DNA of 38,791 nucleotides from Lachnospiraceae bacterium. GTDB taxonomy: Bacteria > Bacillota > Clostridia > Lachnospirales > Lachnospiraceae. Position 1 is the stretch's first letter; each line of letters starts with the position of its first letter. Where the stretch lies: NCBI GenBank assembly GCA_910575255.1, contig CAJTEM010000040.1, positions 1 through 38,791 on the forward strand. Direction: 5' to 3'. The notes below the pieces were generated by a model that saw only the letters and a list, made by a program, of their open reading frames with translations, did not search any database and was not told where the DNA came from. Positions 8,697 to 17,406 of this stretch are shown in pieces. The position numbers were made by a program, and so were the translations under genes.

Positions 8697-9939
8697 AATA
8701 CTGATTGTCGACGATGAACGGATCAAAATAGGAAAAATCCGGGAAGCTCTCCAACAAACCGGGAAAATTGATGTGGAAGATATGGAAGACTGCATGACCG
8801 TGGATGATGCCATTCGGAAAATACGCAATTGCCGCTATGATCTGATCATTCTGGATGTGCTGCTTCCCTACAAGATCGATCAGGAGGTCAGTTCCGCCGG
8901 CGGAACCGCTGTCCTGAAATGTATCACCACGATGGACCAGGCCAAAAAACCTCTGTGCATCATCGGCCTGACCGGATATGAGGAGTCCCTGAATCAATGC
9001 GAGTCTGTCTTCGCAGACGCCGCCTGTCTCCTGATCAAATATCAGGGAGACTCTGATGAATGGAGAAAAAAGCTGAAAAGGAAAGTCATCTGGCTCTACG
9101 AAGCAAAAAAAGAGCTGGAAGCGGAAAAAGAACGAATGGCAGAACAAGCCAATATGGGATATCAGTATGACATCGCTATCATCACCGCGGCGGAGGTCGA
9201 ATTCCAGGCTGTACTCGCCCTGGATCTGGACTGGAAGGAAGAATCCGTTCCTGGAGACCCCCAGCTTTATTATACTGCTGAAGCCACAGAAAACGGTGAA
9301 AAAAAGAGGCTCCTTCTCGCCAGACAGAAATACATGGGAATGCCGGCAGCTTCTGCACTCGTTACCCGGATCCTCGCAGCCTTCCGCCCTAAATGCGTAT
9401 GCATGGTCGGAATCACCGGCGGCAAAAAGGGAGAGGTCCGAATCGGTGACCTGATTGTCGCTGATGAATCCTGGGACTATGGCAGCGGCAAATGGAAGGA
9501 AAGCGACGGGAACCTGCTCTTCCTTCCCGAACCACATTATATCTCCCTCCCCCCTGCCCTCCATGCCTTTTTCACCAGAGACTTCTCCCAGGAGCTCTGG
9601 ACGATCCGCAATCAATGGAACAAAACAGCTGCCGTAGAAAAGTCTTTAGATATCCGGCTGCATCTGGGCGCACTGGCCAGCGGCGCCGCCGTAATCCAGA
9701 ATGACCAGATCCTCCGGCAATACATAGAACCCCATCAGAGAAAGGTACTCGGAATCGACATGGAAACTTATGGAGTCTACTATGCCTGCGAAAACGCACC
9801 CCAGCCAGCGCCCAGATTCCTCTCTGTCAAATCTGTCAGCGATTATGTGGATGCTGATAAAAATGATAAGGATCAAAAATATTGCGCTTATGTGAGTGCG
9901 CGGTTTTTGTATGCAGTTTGGATGGGGGTGGTGGGGTAG
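8686..9939 (+). CDS. dtcC: Receiver-PNP effector (DtcC), ATP-cleaving response regulator
   Basis: This 417-aa protein fuses a receiver (1-125: Asp9/Asp10, phospho-acceptor Asp57, Thr96, Lys118) through a helical linker (130-157, charged, coiled-coil-like) to a purine/uridine phosphorylase-type domain (160-415). Phosphorylase signatures are GITGG (242-246), GDLIVADE (254-261), ASGAAV (331-336), the GIDMET ribose-binding motif with Met359-Glu360, and SVSDY with catalytic Asp386. In characterised Detocs the phosphorylated effector splits ATP into adenine and ribose-5'-triphosphate, which stops phage growth. All key positions look intact. AAAGGAGG at about 8669-8676 sets the start. A long antisense reading frame over this gene is a composition shadow. 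Confidence 0.9.
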   Translation: MNLKILIVDDERIKIGKIREALQQTGKIDVEDMEDCMTVDDAIRKIRNCRYDLIILDVLLPYKIDQEVSSAGGTAVLKCITTMDQAKKPLCIIGLTGYEESLNQCESVFADAACLLIKYQGDSDEWRKKLKRKVIWLYEAKKELEAEKERMAEQANMGYQYDIAIITAAEVEFQAVLALDLDWKEESVPGDPQLYYTAEATENGEKKRLLLARQKYMGMPAASALVTRILAAFRPKCVCMVGITGGKKGEVRIGDLIVADESWDYGSGKWKESDGNLLFLPEPHYISLPPALHAFFTRDFSQELWTIRNQWNKTAAVEKSLDIRLHLGALASGAAVIQNDQILRQYIEPHQRKVLGIDMETYGVYYACENAPQPAPRFLSVKSVSDYVDADKNDKDQKYCAYVSARFLYAVWMGVVG

Positions 9940-10031
9940 GTAACAAGCTTTCCCTTGAAATGTAATAAAATCGAAGGGTATATTTCAAAATTCAATTGCA
10001 TCAAAATTGTATCAAATCCACGAAAAACCAG

Positions 10032-10060
10032 TTGATTATTCCATTAACGTATGTTAAAAT
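10032..10060 (+). promoter_or_regulatory. Predicted promoter between Detocs and the next operon
   Basis: TTGATT (10032-10037) and TAAAAT (10055-10060) are 17 bases apart. Transcription would begin near 10067 and run through the small reading frame at 10211 to the hairpin at 10411-10441, a transcript of about 375 bases unless it reads through. Confidence 0.5.
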
Positions 10061-10210
10061 AACAACAGTTTCACGTCTCCCGAAGCATCGCATATCATAC
10101 ATCAGGAATAGAACAGGCTGACTGGTTAGTACAATCACTAACAGGCCCATGTGAATGCGGGCATCCAGAAAGACAAACCAGATCATAGAAAGGATTAGAG
10201 TGCATATTAT

Positions 10211-10402
10211 ATGGAAAGAAAAGTAGACAGAATTTCTTATGATACTCAGGAAGTGAATAATATCCTGCTGGGGAAGAAGAACGATAGTACCTTTCTACGT
10301 CTGGAAGATCACGGCAATACCACAGAACATTGGAAAACAGAACTTAACCTGAACAACTATAACGATCGTTTGGCAGACCGAGTTGTAAATATAATATATT
10401 AA
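10211..10402 (+). CDS. Doubtful small protein (63 aa)
   Basis: This is a short polar reading frame with no cysteine, no membrane segment and no motif I recognise. AAAGGA is about 15 bases upstream of the ATG, which is too far for a good ribosome binding site. It lies between a plausible promoter (10032-10060) and a strong terminator (10411-10441), so the transcript may be real even if the protein is not. A leader RNA, a decayed gene or a small antitoxin-like protein are all possible. The rest of the 9940-10490 interval shows no other gene. Confidence 0.25.
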   Translation: MERKVDRISYDTQEVNNILLGKKNDSTFLRLEDHGNTTEHWKTELNLNNYNDRLADRVVNIIY

Positions 10403-10410
10403 GAAGAAAG

Positions 10411-10441
10411 CCCGTCTGTATGAAGACGGGTCTTTTCTTTT
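10411..10441 (+). terminator. Rho-independent terminator before the metallopeptidase gene
   Basis: CCCGTCT (10411-10417) pairs perfectly with AGACGGG (10424-10430) around a six-base loop, followed by TCTTTTCTTTT. It separates the Detocs/small-ORF side from the next operon, about 50 bases before the 10492 start. Confidence 0.85.
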
Positions 10442-10491
10442 GCGGCAAACCTTTTCAAAATATACCAAGACGTTTATAAGGGGGGATACAA

Positions 10492-13260
10492 ATGCAAAAT
10501 ATATGCCGGCCATTTGTCTTATATAATGATTTTTTACCGCCTGGCAGCGAAATCCATGAGACATGGGATTATCTTGCATTCGGATATTATGACGGACTTT
10601 CCGTGGGTGAGAACCTGTTTAGCCAGAACGACTGTTCGTTCAACCGTTTATGGGATTATGAAAAAAAGCAGCTAAAGAATCTCAAGGGAAAATATTCAGA
10701 AAAAATTTTATTTGGTTTCCGCAATGAGTATCAGACGGATCCGCCCTGTTCCAGAGATAGTGAATTCTGGATGCAGGCCAGGAAGGAGGCGACGGCATAC
10801 CCCTTTATCTTTTTGACCCTTCTTCAGGTAAAAACCACCTCTCCTGAAATGAACCTGCAAAACCGAAGGAACCTGGAAGACGCTCTTTCCTCTCCTGGAA
10901 ACATGCAGGCGATTTCTTATCTGACTTTAGATAGCAGTGACATTATCTTGATCCTCATGTGCAAACGTTACCGGGACGGAGCAGGGATTCTGGATCGTTT
11001 TCACCGAGAGGAAGAAAACTCTCCATTGAAAACTTGCGGATTGAATCTCACCTATAGCTTTACAATTGCCGCAATTCAGAGACATCAGCTGAATTACAAT
11101 ATAGAATCCCTGGCATCCAGCCAGAAAGAGAATCTTCACAAGGCCTACATCTACATAATTGAAAAGAAACCCGGGAGTATTGACTATGTACGAAAGGAAA
11201 TAGGACAACAAATGACAGAGTTGACAGCCGAGGATAAGAAAAGCCATCTCAGGAAAGAATCCGTCCTTGGCTGTAATGATGAAGTCATTGTGATTGAAGA
11301 TGTTCCGTGGATATCATTTCTGCGTCTATTTCAGGATCAAACCGGCGTTCTGAACAACAGCAGCGCAATTTACCAGGAAAATCTGGTTGGCGCTACAACA
11401 ATTATTGCCCTGCCCCAAGAACCATGTATAAGAAAAACCGACAGCCAGGATAATAAAGAAGACGGAAAAAATATTACTGAACAAGTCCCTCTTTTAAGCG
11501 AAAAGCTTAGAAAAATGATCGGACAGTTAAACTCCGGAAATTTACGGCAGTTCGAAGACCTGAACCGGTACCTGTACCAGATTACGAATTCCCTGCAAAA
11601 ATTTGAAAAATCAGCCTTTCCGGATTATATCCTTATATCAGCCTTTTTACCACTGAATATGGTAATGAAGATCGCGGAAAGCAGAGACAAGAAAACCGAA
11701 GCAATATTTTTTGACTCCTTTTATGAATTTATAAAGGGCTTGAATGTCTATGTACAGAATGCCACGCATTCGGATCGCCAGTTTACCCAGACCTTAAATT
11801 TCGACATAAAAATTTACTGTGCCCCGGTTAAAATCACGGCTTTTTACAATGCCTTTATTTACCGTTTGAAAAGACATTTAAGCACCTCTTGTACCGACAA
11901 CCCAAAACATACCTACGAATTTTTGACCTGCCTGGGTGTTGCCGACAATCTGAAAGTTCTGGAGTTATTTAAAAATGTGGTCGACACACAACGATTGTTT
12001 TTGGTCAATATTCCGGAACATCAAGCCTACAATCCTAAGCAAATGCTAGTCATGTTAGCCCATGAGGTTGGACATTTTGTCGGACAGACAGTTCGGGACA
12101 GAGAACGCCGGCTAGAACATGCCCAAATTATAATGGCAAAAATGTTGGTTGTTTACTTCCGGGACTTTCTTCGGCATGAAATCACAGATGAAAACGAATG
12201 GCAATCTCTCCAGACTGACGCATTCCTAACAGAACTGGAAAACTCCCTGGCAAAACAAATCGAAGTTTATCTCAATAAGCTGGAAGACAAAGAATATTTG
12301 ACAACCGTAAAATTCGTTGGTTTCAGTTCAGAAGAAGAGGTGACAGATTTTCTCAGAAAATACAAAAAATATAAGACCTATTCCCACTTGCTTACCGTAA
12401 CTTTGACCGATAGCTGTGTCTCTATCCTGGAAGAACAACAGGAACTGCTTTTCGGATATTTGCTGGAAAAAGATTTTCTGTACTGGCTTGAGAGAGACCC
12501 CAGCCTGGCAGATCATATGAAAAGGAAAAGGGAACGTGGATTTCTGAAGGCCGGGATAGAATTGGCCCGTACTTCCGACTGGAACAGGAATGAAATGTCC
12601 ATGGCCTCTATTTCAAGAGATATGATGTATCTTTTTAAAGAATGTGTTGCGGACCTGATAAGTATATGGACACTGAAGCTTTCTATGTATGACTACTTAC
12701 AAGTTTTAATACAAAATGCGGAAGATCAGGGCCGGGCAGAGCTGGATGTGCTTAATTATCTACGCAGTTCGATGATTGTGTTCTGTATGTCCTACCAAAT
12801 AACAAATCCAAAATCCCCTGACGCAGAAGCCTGCTTGTGGAGTTTTGACAAATTGGAGGATGATGTAATAAAAATAAATCATGAAAGCAGACCACCACAA
12901 AAAATTCTGATAACGGAAACAATTATCTACCATATTATTGATCAATATTTAACCAAACGCAGCAATCCCTCCAACATCCAATCCGATGCAATCAGGGAAT
13001 TTGAAAATCAATTTGCCGCAAGCCGATATCGCGTTTTCAGAGATGCCGGAGTTTTGATGGAATTTGAAAAATACCTGCTGTCGTCCAGGGATAGCCTGGC
13101 CTCCTATGATAGCTCCGAAGATCAACAATCAATCCGGAAAATTTATCAGTTGTTTCAGGAAGAAAATGCCGAAAACATGGTAATAGAAATTCAAAAATAT
13201 ATTGCCGAATATCATAAATGCCTGCAAGCAGAAATCCAAAATCAGGCAAATATCATATAG
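10492..13260 (+). CDS. Large zinc-metallopeptidase-like protein (HEVGH)
   Basis: This 922-aa protein has no signal peptide or clear membrane span. A gluzincin-type zinc site is visible: His524-Glu525-His528 in LAHEVGHFVG, and Glu717 in KECVADLIS (717-721), the E-x-x-A-D pattern of the third ligand helix in ImmA/M48-like peptidases. The rest, about 500 residues before the motif and 200 after, is helical and matches no family I know. Start: GGGGGGA ribosome binding site directly upstream. It is followed 21 bases later by the DAC-like gene, so the two form an operon. Cytoplasmic HEXXH proteases in defence loci often act by cleaving a repressor or partner; that role here is inference. Confidence 0.7.
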   Translation: MQNICRPFVLYNDFLPPGSEIHETWDYLAFGYYDGLSVGENLFSQNDCSFNRLWDYEKKQLKNLKGKYSEKILFGFRNEYQTDPPCSRDSEFWMQARKEATAYPFIFLTLLQVKTTSPEMNLQNRRNLEDALSSPGNMQAISYLTLDSSDIILILMCKRYRDGAGILDRFHREEENSPLKTCGLNLTYSFTIAAIQRHQLNYNIESLASSQKENLHKAYIYIIEKKPGSIDYVRKEIGQQMTELTAEDKKSHLRKESVLGCNDEVIVIEDVPWISFLRLFQDQTGVLNNSSAIYQENLVGATTIIALPQEPCIRKTDSQDNKEDGKNITEQVPLLSEKLRKMIGQLNSGNLRQFEDLNRYLYQITNSLQKFEKSAFPDYILISAFLPLNMVMKIAESRDKKTEAIFFDSFYEFIKGLNVYVQNATHSDRQFTQTLNFDIKIYCAPVKITAFYNAFIYRLKRHLSTSCTDNPKHTYEFLTCLGVADNLKVLELFKNVVDTQRLFLVNIPEHQAYNPKQMLVMLAHEVGHFVGQTVRDRERRLEHAQIIMAKMLVVYFRDFLRHEITDENEWQSLQTDAFLTELENSLAKQIEVYLNKLEDKEYLTTVKFVGFSSEEEVTDFLRKYKKYKTYSHLLTVTLTDSCVSILEEQQELLFGYLLEKDFLYWLERDPSLADHMKRKRERGFLKAGIELARTSDWNRNEMSMASISRDMMYLFKECVADLISIWTLKLSMYDYLQVLIQNAEDQGRAELDVLNYLRSSMIVFCMSYQITNPKSPDAEACLWSFDKLEDDVIKINHESRPPQKILITETIIYHIIDQYLTKRSNPSNIQSDAIREFENQFAASRYRVFRDAGVLMEFEKYLLSSRDSLASYDSSEDQQSIRKIYQLFQEENAENMVIEIQKYIAEYHKCLQAEIQNQANII

Positions 13261-13281
13261 TATAATCGCAAGGAGGACAAA

Positions 13282-14778
13282 ATGGAGACAACAACCGGCA
13301 GGAAACTGTGCCAGACCCTGAACCGAATATTAAACCGCCGGTATAACGGTTGGAAAAATCTCCGGTTAAATTTTTCTCTTGATACCGGCAAGGAGGTCTC
13401 TGACCCTCCTTACGAGACCAGCACAGGCCATACCGATGATATCAGGCAGACAGACACACAGATGGTGTTGTGCCACAAAAAGCAGATGATCAAAGACTCC
13501 CGATTAAATGGAAATTTTGAAATACCAGTAATCTGGAGCTTTTCTTGTGAACTGCCTAAGCCTGCCGCCCGCGCAGGAAAATGTTTGGGAGATTTGCTTT
13601 TGGAATTATTAACAGACAAGTTTACTAATTTATTATATCTGAAAGAAATCGATCAAAAACTAACGGAAGCCGAGGCATCCGATGCTTCTATTCCAGAGAG
13701 TAATGGTTCCCCTGATTCGGAAGACCCGCTGGAACATCGGCTGAAAATGAATCCCCTGATAAAATATTTTCTGGAAAATATTTTAGATGAAAAAGAATTG
13801 ATCCATTATTATGCCGAGAAGATCATTCAAACATATCGGTTCCCAGACAAACATCTGCTGATTCATATCTCTGCCCAACTATACGAAAACAGAACGGCAG
13901 AATCCAAAATGTATTTCGCAGATAAGCCTTTTGCTTTAACTAAAACAGGTAAAAAGTATATACAACTGCTGACAAATACAGAAAGTGGCCAAAAGGAAAA
14001 AGAATATCCAATTGCCATTGAATATTTGCGAACCATCCGAAAGCTGATGGAAATGCCAGGAGAAGGCTATGGTCTGTTAATCCTACGAAAAAATACAGAA
14101 TATTGGATTGATGGAATAATCTCTGACCATTTGATAAAAGAAGAACCTGCCATTGAATTCAGGGGGTATTTGCACTGGTCTGCCATCTGCAAAGATCAGG
14201 AGCTTCTGGAATATCAAAATGGTGACTACCAGATTCCCATGGCTGTCTGCGACAGGGATAAAGACGGGTGGAAAAGCAATCTAAAAAAACTGGATGGCAT
14301 TGTGAAAGACAGTTCCGTGATAGAGAAGACAATCTGTACTCTGATCGACAGCCATTCCCATGGAACCTCAATTGTTTTTATGAATAAAGATTTATTGGAT
14401 TTTGAGATAAAGCGGTTATGCAAGTTCCGACGTGCCTATAAAGTAAAACCCTTCCCTATTGCAAATTCAACAGATGCACTGAAAGGAATCACAGCAATGG
14501 ACGGGGCATTAATGGCAGATCTGGAAGGAAAATGCCATGCAGTTGGCGCAATTCTTGATGGAGAAATGATGGTTACCGGTCATCCTGGCCGCGGAGCCCG
14601 ATACAATTCGTTAGTAAATTACGTTCATTGGGTATTAGATCGGGAAGAACATAAAGGGGAGGAAACTAAATGCGACACAGAAATTCCTGTATGCTTTGCT
14701 GCGATTCTTTCCGAGGATAAAATGGTGAATTTGGAAGTACCTCCTCAAAAAAAACATAAAGTTCTTAGGAAAAGCTGA
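13282..14778 (+). CDS. Protein with C-terminal diadenylate-cyclase-like (DisA_N/DAC) domain
   Basis: This is a 498-aa protein. Residues about 345-475 resemble a DAC domain, which makes cyclic di-AMP from two ATP: SHSHGTSIVF (strand region), MDGALMAD with the DGA motif at Asp407-Gly408-Ala409, AVGAIL, and then GARYNSL (438-444) where canonical enzymes have G-T-R-H-R. Thus the RHR motif is kept only as Arg440, with Tyr and Asn after it. The first 340 residues are unrecognised and may be a sensor. AAGGAGG precedes the start. Its partner is the HEVGH protein 21 bases upstream. It may be an active but variant cyclase, or a nucleotide-binding relative that has lost catalysis. Confidence 0.65.
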   Translation: METTTGRKLCQTLNRILNRRYNGWKNLRLNFSLDTGKEVSDPPYETSTGHTDDIRQTDTQMVLCHKKQMIKDSRLNGNFEIPVIWSFSCELPKPAARAGKCLGDLLLELLTDKFTNLLYLKEIDQKLTEAEASDASIPESNGSPDSEDPLEHRLKMNPLIKYFLENILDEKELIHYYAEKIIQTYRFPDKHLLIHISAQLYENRTAESKMYFADKPFALTKTGKKYIQLLTNTESGQKEKEYPIAIEYLRTIRKLMEMPGEGYGLLILRKNTEYWIDGIISDHLIKEEPAIEFRGYLHWSAICKDQELLEYQNGDYQIPMAVCDRDKDGWKSNLKKLDGIVKDSSVIEKTICTLIDSHSHGTSIVFMNKDLLDFEIKRLCKFRRAYKVKPFPIANSTDALKGITAMDGALMADLEGKCHAVGAILDGEMMVTGHPGRGARYNSLVNYVHWVLDREEHKGEETKCDTEIPVCFAAILSEDKMVNLEVPPQKKHKVLRKS

Positions 14779-14848
14779 CGAAAAAGCATATCGTGATCCG
14801 TCATCCGCAAGGTATCATCTGAAGACAAATGATCGGAGTGAACAGGCA

Positions 14849-16048
14849 ATGAAAAAACGAGCACTTTTAGTAACCACAGTAAGCGGATTCATCCCCCAAT
14901 TTGAGATGAACAATGTGCGTATCTTACAGTCCATGGGGTACGAAGTCCACTATGCCTCCAACTACCGTACCCCGTCCTATGGTGATGACAATCACCGTCT
15001 GGACGGAACCGGCATCATTCGGCACCAGATCGACTTTGTCCGAAGCCCTTTTGATCCTGCCAATATTACTGTCTATCGTCAGCTTTACTCCCTCATGAGA
15101 CAGATCCATTTTGACCTGGTTCATTGCCATACTCCCATGGGCGCTGTCATGGCCCGTCTGACTGCTCATGCTACTCATACTGGCCCGGTCATCTATACCG
15201 CGCATGGGTTTCATTTTTACAAGGGAGCCTCCCCCATATATTGGCTGTGCTACTATCCCATGGAGCGCTTCCTCTCCCGCTACACCGATCAGCTACTTTG
15301 CATTAATCGGGAGGATTACCGTTGCGCCAAAAAAACCTTTCATTCAAAATATATCAACTACATTCCCGGAGTCGGTATTGACCTGACCCGAATTTCCGGG
15401 CATGATGAAACATTTTTAATGAAAAAGAAGGCCGATCTGGGCCTGCCGACTGACAAGATTATCATATTATCCTCTGGAGAATTAATCAAACGAAAAAACC
15501 ACGAAACCGCTATCCGTACAATGGCCTGGCTGCAGGAGCAAAAATATATCAATACACCTGACCGTCCTCCTGTCCATTATGTAATTTGCGGGCATGGAAA
15601 ACTGGAAAATGAATTGAAACAACTGGTTGATGCACTCGGTATTCCGGAATTAGTCACTTTTGCCGGGTACCGTGAGGATATGCTGGATATCTACCAGATC
15701 GCTGACATTTTTCTTTTCCCGTCCTACCAGGAAGGACTTCCCATGTCACTCCTGGAAGCTATGGCCTGCGGGCTGCCTGTTGTCTGTTCCGATATCCGTG
15801 GCTGCCGGGATTTGATGGGGAATGTGCAGTCAGAAAACGGAAATTTCAAGGTGTGTCCGGGTGGATACATGGTAAACCATGCAAATAGTATTGAAGACTA
15901 TGGATACGCGTTATTACAACTTTTAACTGTTCCAGAACGCTTAAAAGGCATAGGAGAAAAAAACAAGTATAAAAGTAGGGAATTTAGTATTGAAGCTGTG
16001 GAACTGATTATGAAAAAAATTTATTGTCGACTACTGACGGATACCTGA
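14849..16048 (+). CDS. Glycosyltransferase family 4 (GT-B), capsule type
   Basis: This 399-aa GT-B enzyme is probably retaining and adds a sugar to a lipid-linked polysaccharide intermediate on the inner membrane face. The N-terminal acceptor lobe begins VTTVSGFIPQFEMNN, and the C-terminal donor lobe carries the EX7E motif (Glu295 in EGLPMSLLEAMACG, Glu303). The start follows a modest GGAG and the gene is 70 bases after the DAC-like gene. It is closed off by its own terminator at 16107-16135, so it is a separate unit from the main locus. Its codon use is richer in C than that of the genes following it. It resembles EpsD/CapM-like enzymes; donor and acceptor are unknown. Confidence 0.88.
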   Translation: MKKRALLVTTVSGFIPQFEMNNVRILQSMGYEVHYASNYRTPSYGDDNHRLDGTGIIRHQIDFVRSPFDPANITVYRQLYSLMRQIHFDLVHCHTPMGAVMARLTAHATHTGPVIYTAHGFHFYKGASPIYWLCYYPMERFLSRYTDQLLCINREDYRCAKKTFHSKYINYIPGVGIDLTRISGHDETFLMKKKADLGLPTDKIIILSSGELIKRKNHETAIRTMAWLQEQKYINTPDRPPVHYVICGHGKLENELKQLVDALGIPELVTFAGYREDMLDIYQIADIFLFPSYQEGLPMSLLEAMACGLPVVCSDIRGCRDLMGNVQSENGNFKVCPGGYMVNHANSIEDYGYALLQLLTVPERLKGIGEKNKYKSREFSIEAVELIMKKIYCRLLTDT

Positions 16049-16106
16049 GATGTTTTTTCTGTTATTCAAATTTCAACAATTGACACTGATATATCTGCAT
16101 TTTTGA

Positions 16107-16135
16107 GAGAGCCAAAGACACCAGGCTCTCTTTTT
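16107..16135 (+). terminator. Rho-independent terminator after the GT4 gene
   Basis: GAGAGCC (16107-16113) pairs with GGCTCTC (16124-16130), followed by TTTTT. The loop is ten bases. The remaining intergenic stretch up to 16263 holds a TATAAT at 16165-16170, a possible -10 box for the next operon, but I see no good -35 at the right distance. Confidence 0.85.
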
Positions 16136-16263
16136 ATCATTCTTTTCTAAATATCTGCAATTCCTATAATGACTCCCCTGTTATTTTCTGCTGCAATAAC
16201 TTCTTGTAAGGGAAATTATTGGAAGTAAAAATCACTACAAATTTATGCGAATGATCATGCCTC

Positions 16264-17406
16264 ATGAAAATCATATATTTTGCTCCCATCCCCTATGCAG
16301 ACATCAAACAACGTCCTCAATGTCTGGCAGAAGAGATCTCGAAAACACATGAATTGTGGTACATAGATCCGACCGTGACCGGAATGAGATGTTTGAAAAA
16401 AAGGGACTGGGATTTTAAATCTTATCAATACGACGTAAATCCAAAGCTTCATGTTTTCCGCCCGAATGGATTATTGTCAGTTCATATACGCCTTCAGCGT
16501 TTTGACCGGTTTCATATCAATACCTGGTTTGAGCGGTTACAATTGCGAGAATTGATAGCATCTGCTGATGTTATATGGATTGGATATGAGGGATGTTATC
16601 GTTTGATTCGGAATAACAGAATATTTCCCAGGGGAAAGGAGCAATCATCTGTTTTGGTCTATGACAAAATGGATGATAATGTGGCTTTAGAGCAAAATGC
16701 TTCGATCCGGCGATTCCTGAAACAAATGAGATCGGAATTGGAGTCTGTAGCGGATATCATTTTTGTTACTTCTTTTATCTTTTATCAGGAATTGAGTAAA
16801 AAACATATTTGCGTTCATCAAGTGCCCAATGGGGCCGATTTTGAACAGAAAAAAAGGGCCGAGAATTTGCATCTTCCACTTTCTCATTCAGTCAAACGCC
16901 GTTTTGGTTATATCGGGACAATCAGCCATTGGTTTGATCAGGAGTTGATCCGAAGCCTGGCATTGGCTATGCCGGAATGTGAAGTTGCATTGGTGGGACC
17001 GGTCCTGATTGAGAAAATAGATCTTCCCAACATTCATTATTATGGCACTGTACCAAAAGAACAGGTTCCGGAATGGATTCGATGCTTTGATGTATGCTTA
17101 TATCCATTTAAAAGAGGACCGCTTTTAGATACGATTGATCCGGTCAAGATTTATGAATATCTGTCAGAAAATAAACCAGTGATTGCCGCAGACAATCTCG
17201 AAATGGAAAAGTACAGGGACTATCTTTACACTTATCAGACAAAGGGAGAATTTTTAAAGCTTTGCCGTAAAGATTCTTTGAGATGCCCTTTTGATGACCA
17301 GAAAAGCCAAAAAGAATTTTTTCTGGCAAACAGCTGGCAGCAACGCGGAAATGCCGTACTGAAAGCAATCATTGATTACCGAAAACAAAAGGAGAACTCC
17401 CGATGA
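16264..17406 (+). CDS. Glycosyltransferase, TuaH-like
   Basis: This 380-aa GT-B-fold enzyme opens with MKIIYFAPIPYADIKQRPQ, close to the TuaH/teichuronic acid type of glycosyltransferase that starts with an instruction to find the surrounding partner ('R-P-Q' motif). The donor-binding end is DPVKIYEYLSENKPVIA, with the conserved Glu298. It overlaps wecB by four bases (ATGA), so the two are translationally coupled. I could not identify a clear ribosome binding site; the ATG at 16264 is chosen because the N-terminal motif fits immediately. Expected role: adding a sugar during synthesis of the exported polysaccharide. Confidence 0.8.
   Translation: MKIIYFAPIPYADIKQRPQCLAEEISKTHELWYIDPTVTGMRCLKKRDWDFKSYQYDVNPKLHVFRPNGLLSVHIRLQRFDRFHINTWFERLQLRELIASADVIWIGYEGCYRLIRNNRIFPRGKEQSSVLVYDKMDDNVALEQNASIRRFLKQMRSELESVADIIFVTSFIFYQELSKKHICVHQVPNGADFEQKKRAENLHLPLSHSVKRRFGYIGTISHWFDQELIRSLALAMPECEVALVGPVLIEKIDLPNIHYYGTVPKEQVPEWIRCFDVCLYPFKRGPLLDTIDPVKIYEYLSENKPVIAADNLEMEKYRDYLYTYQTKGEFLKLCRKDSLRCPFDDQKSQKEFFLANSWQQRGNAVLKAIIDYRKQKENSR

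Noticed and set aside
8656-9615. 319-aa minus-strand reading frame
   Set aside because: It lies fully opposite dtcB/dtcC, whose domains are certain. It shows no motif or ribosome binding site and is a composition effect.
9955-9988. Hairpin after dtcC (TTGAAAT and ATTTCAA, 20-base loop) as a terminator
   Set aside because: AT-only stem, long loop and no T-run; too weak to call.
16165-16170. Promoter for the TuaH-like gene
   Set aside because: TATAAT present but no credible -35 box at 16-18 bases. Kept only as a note.
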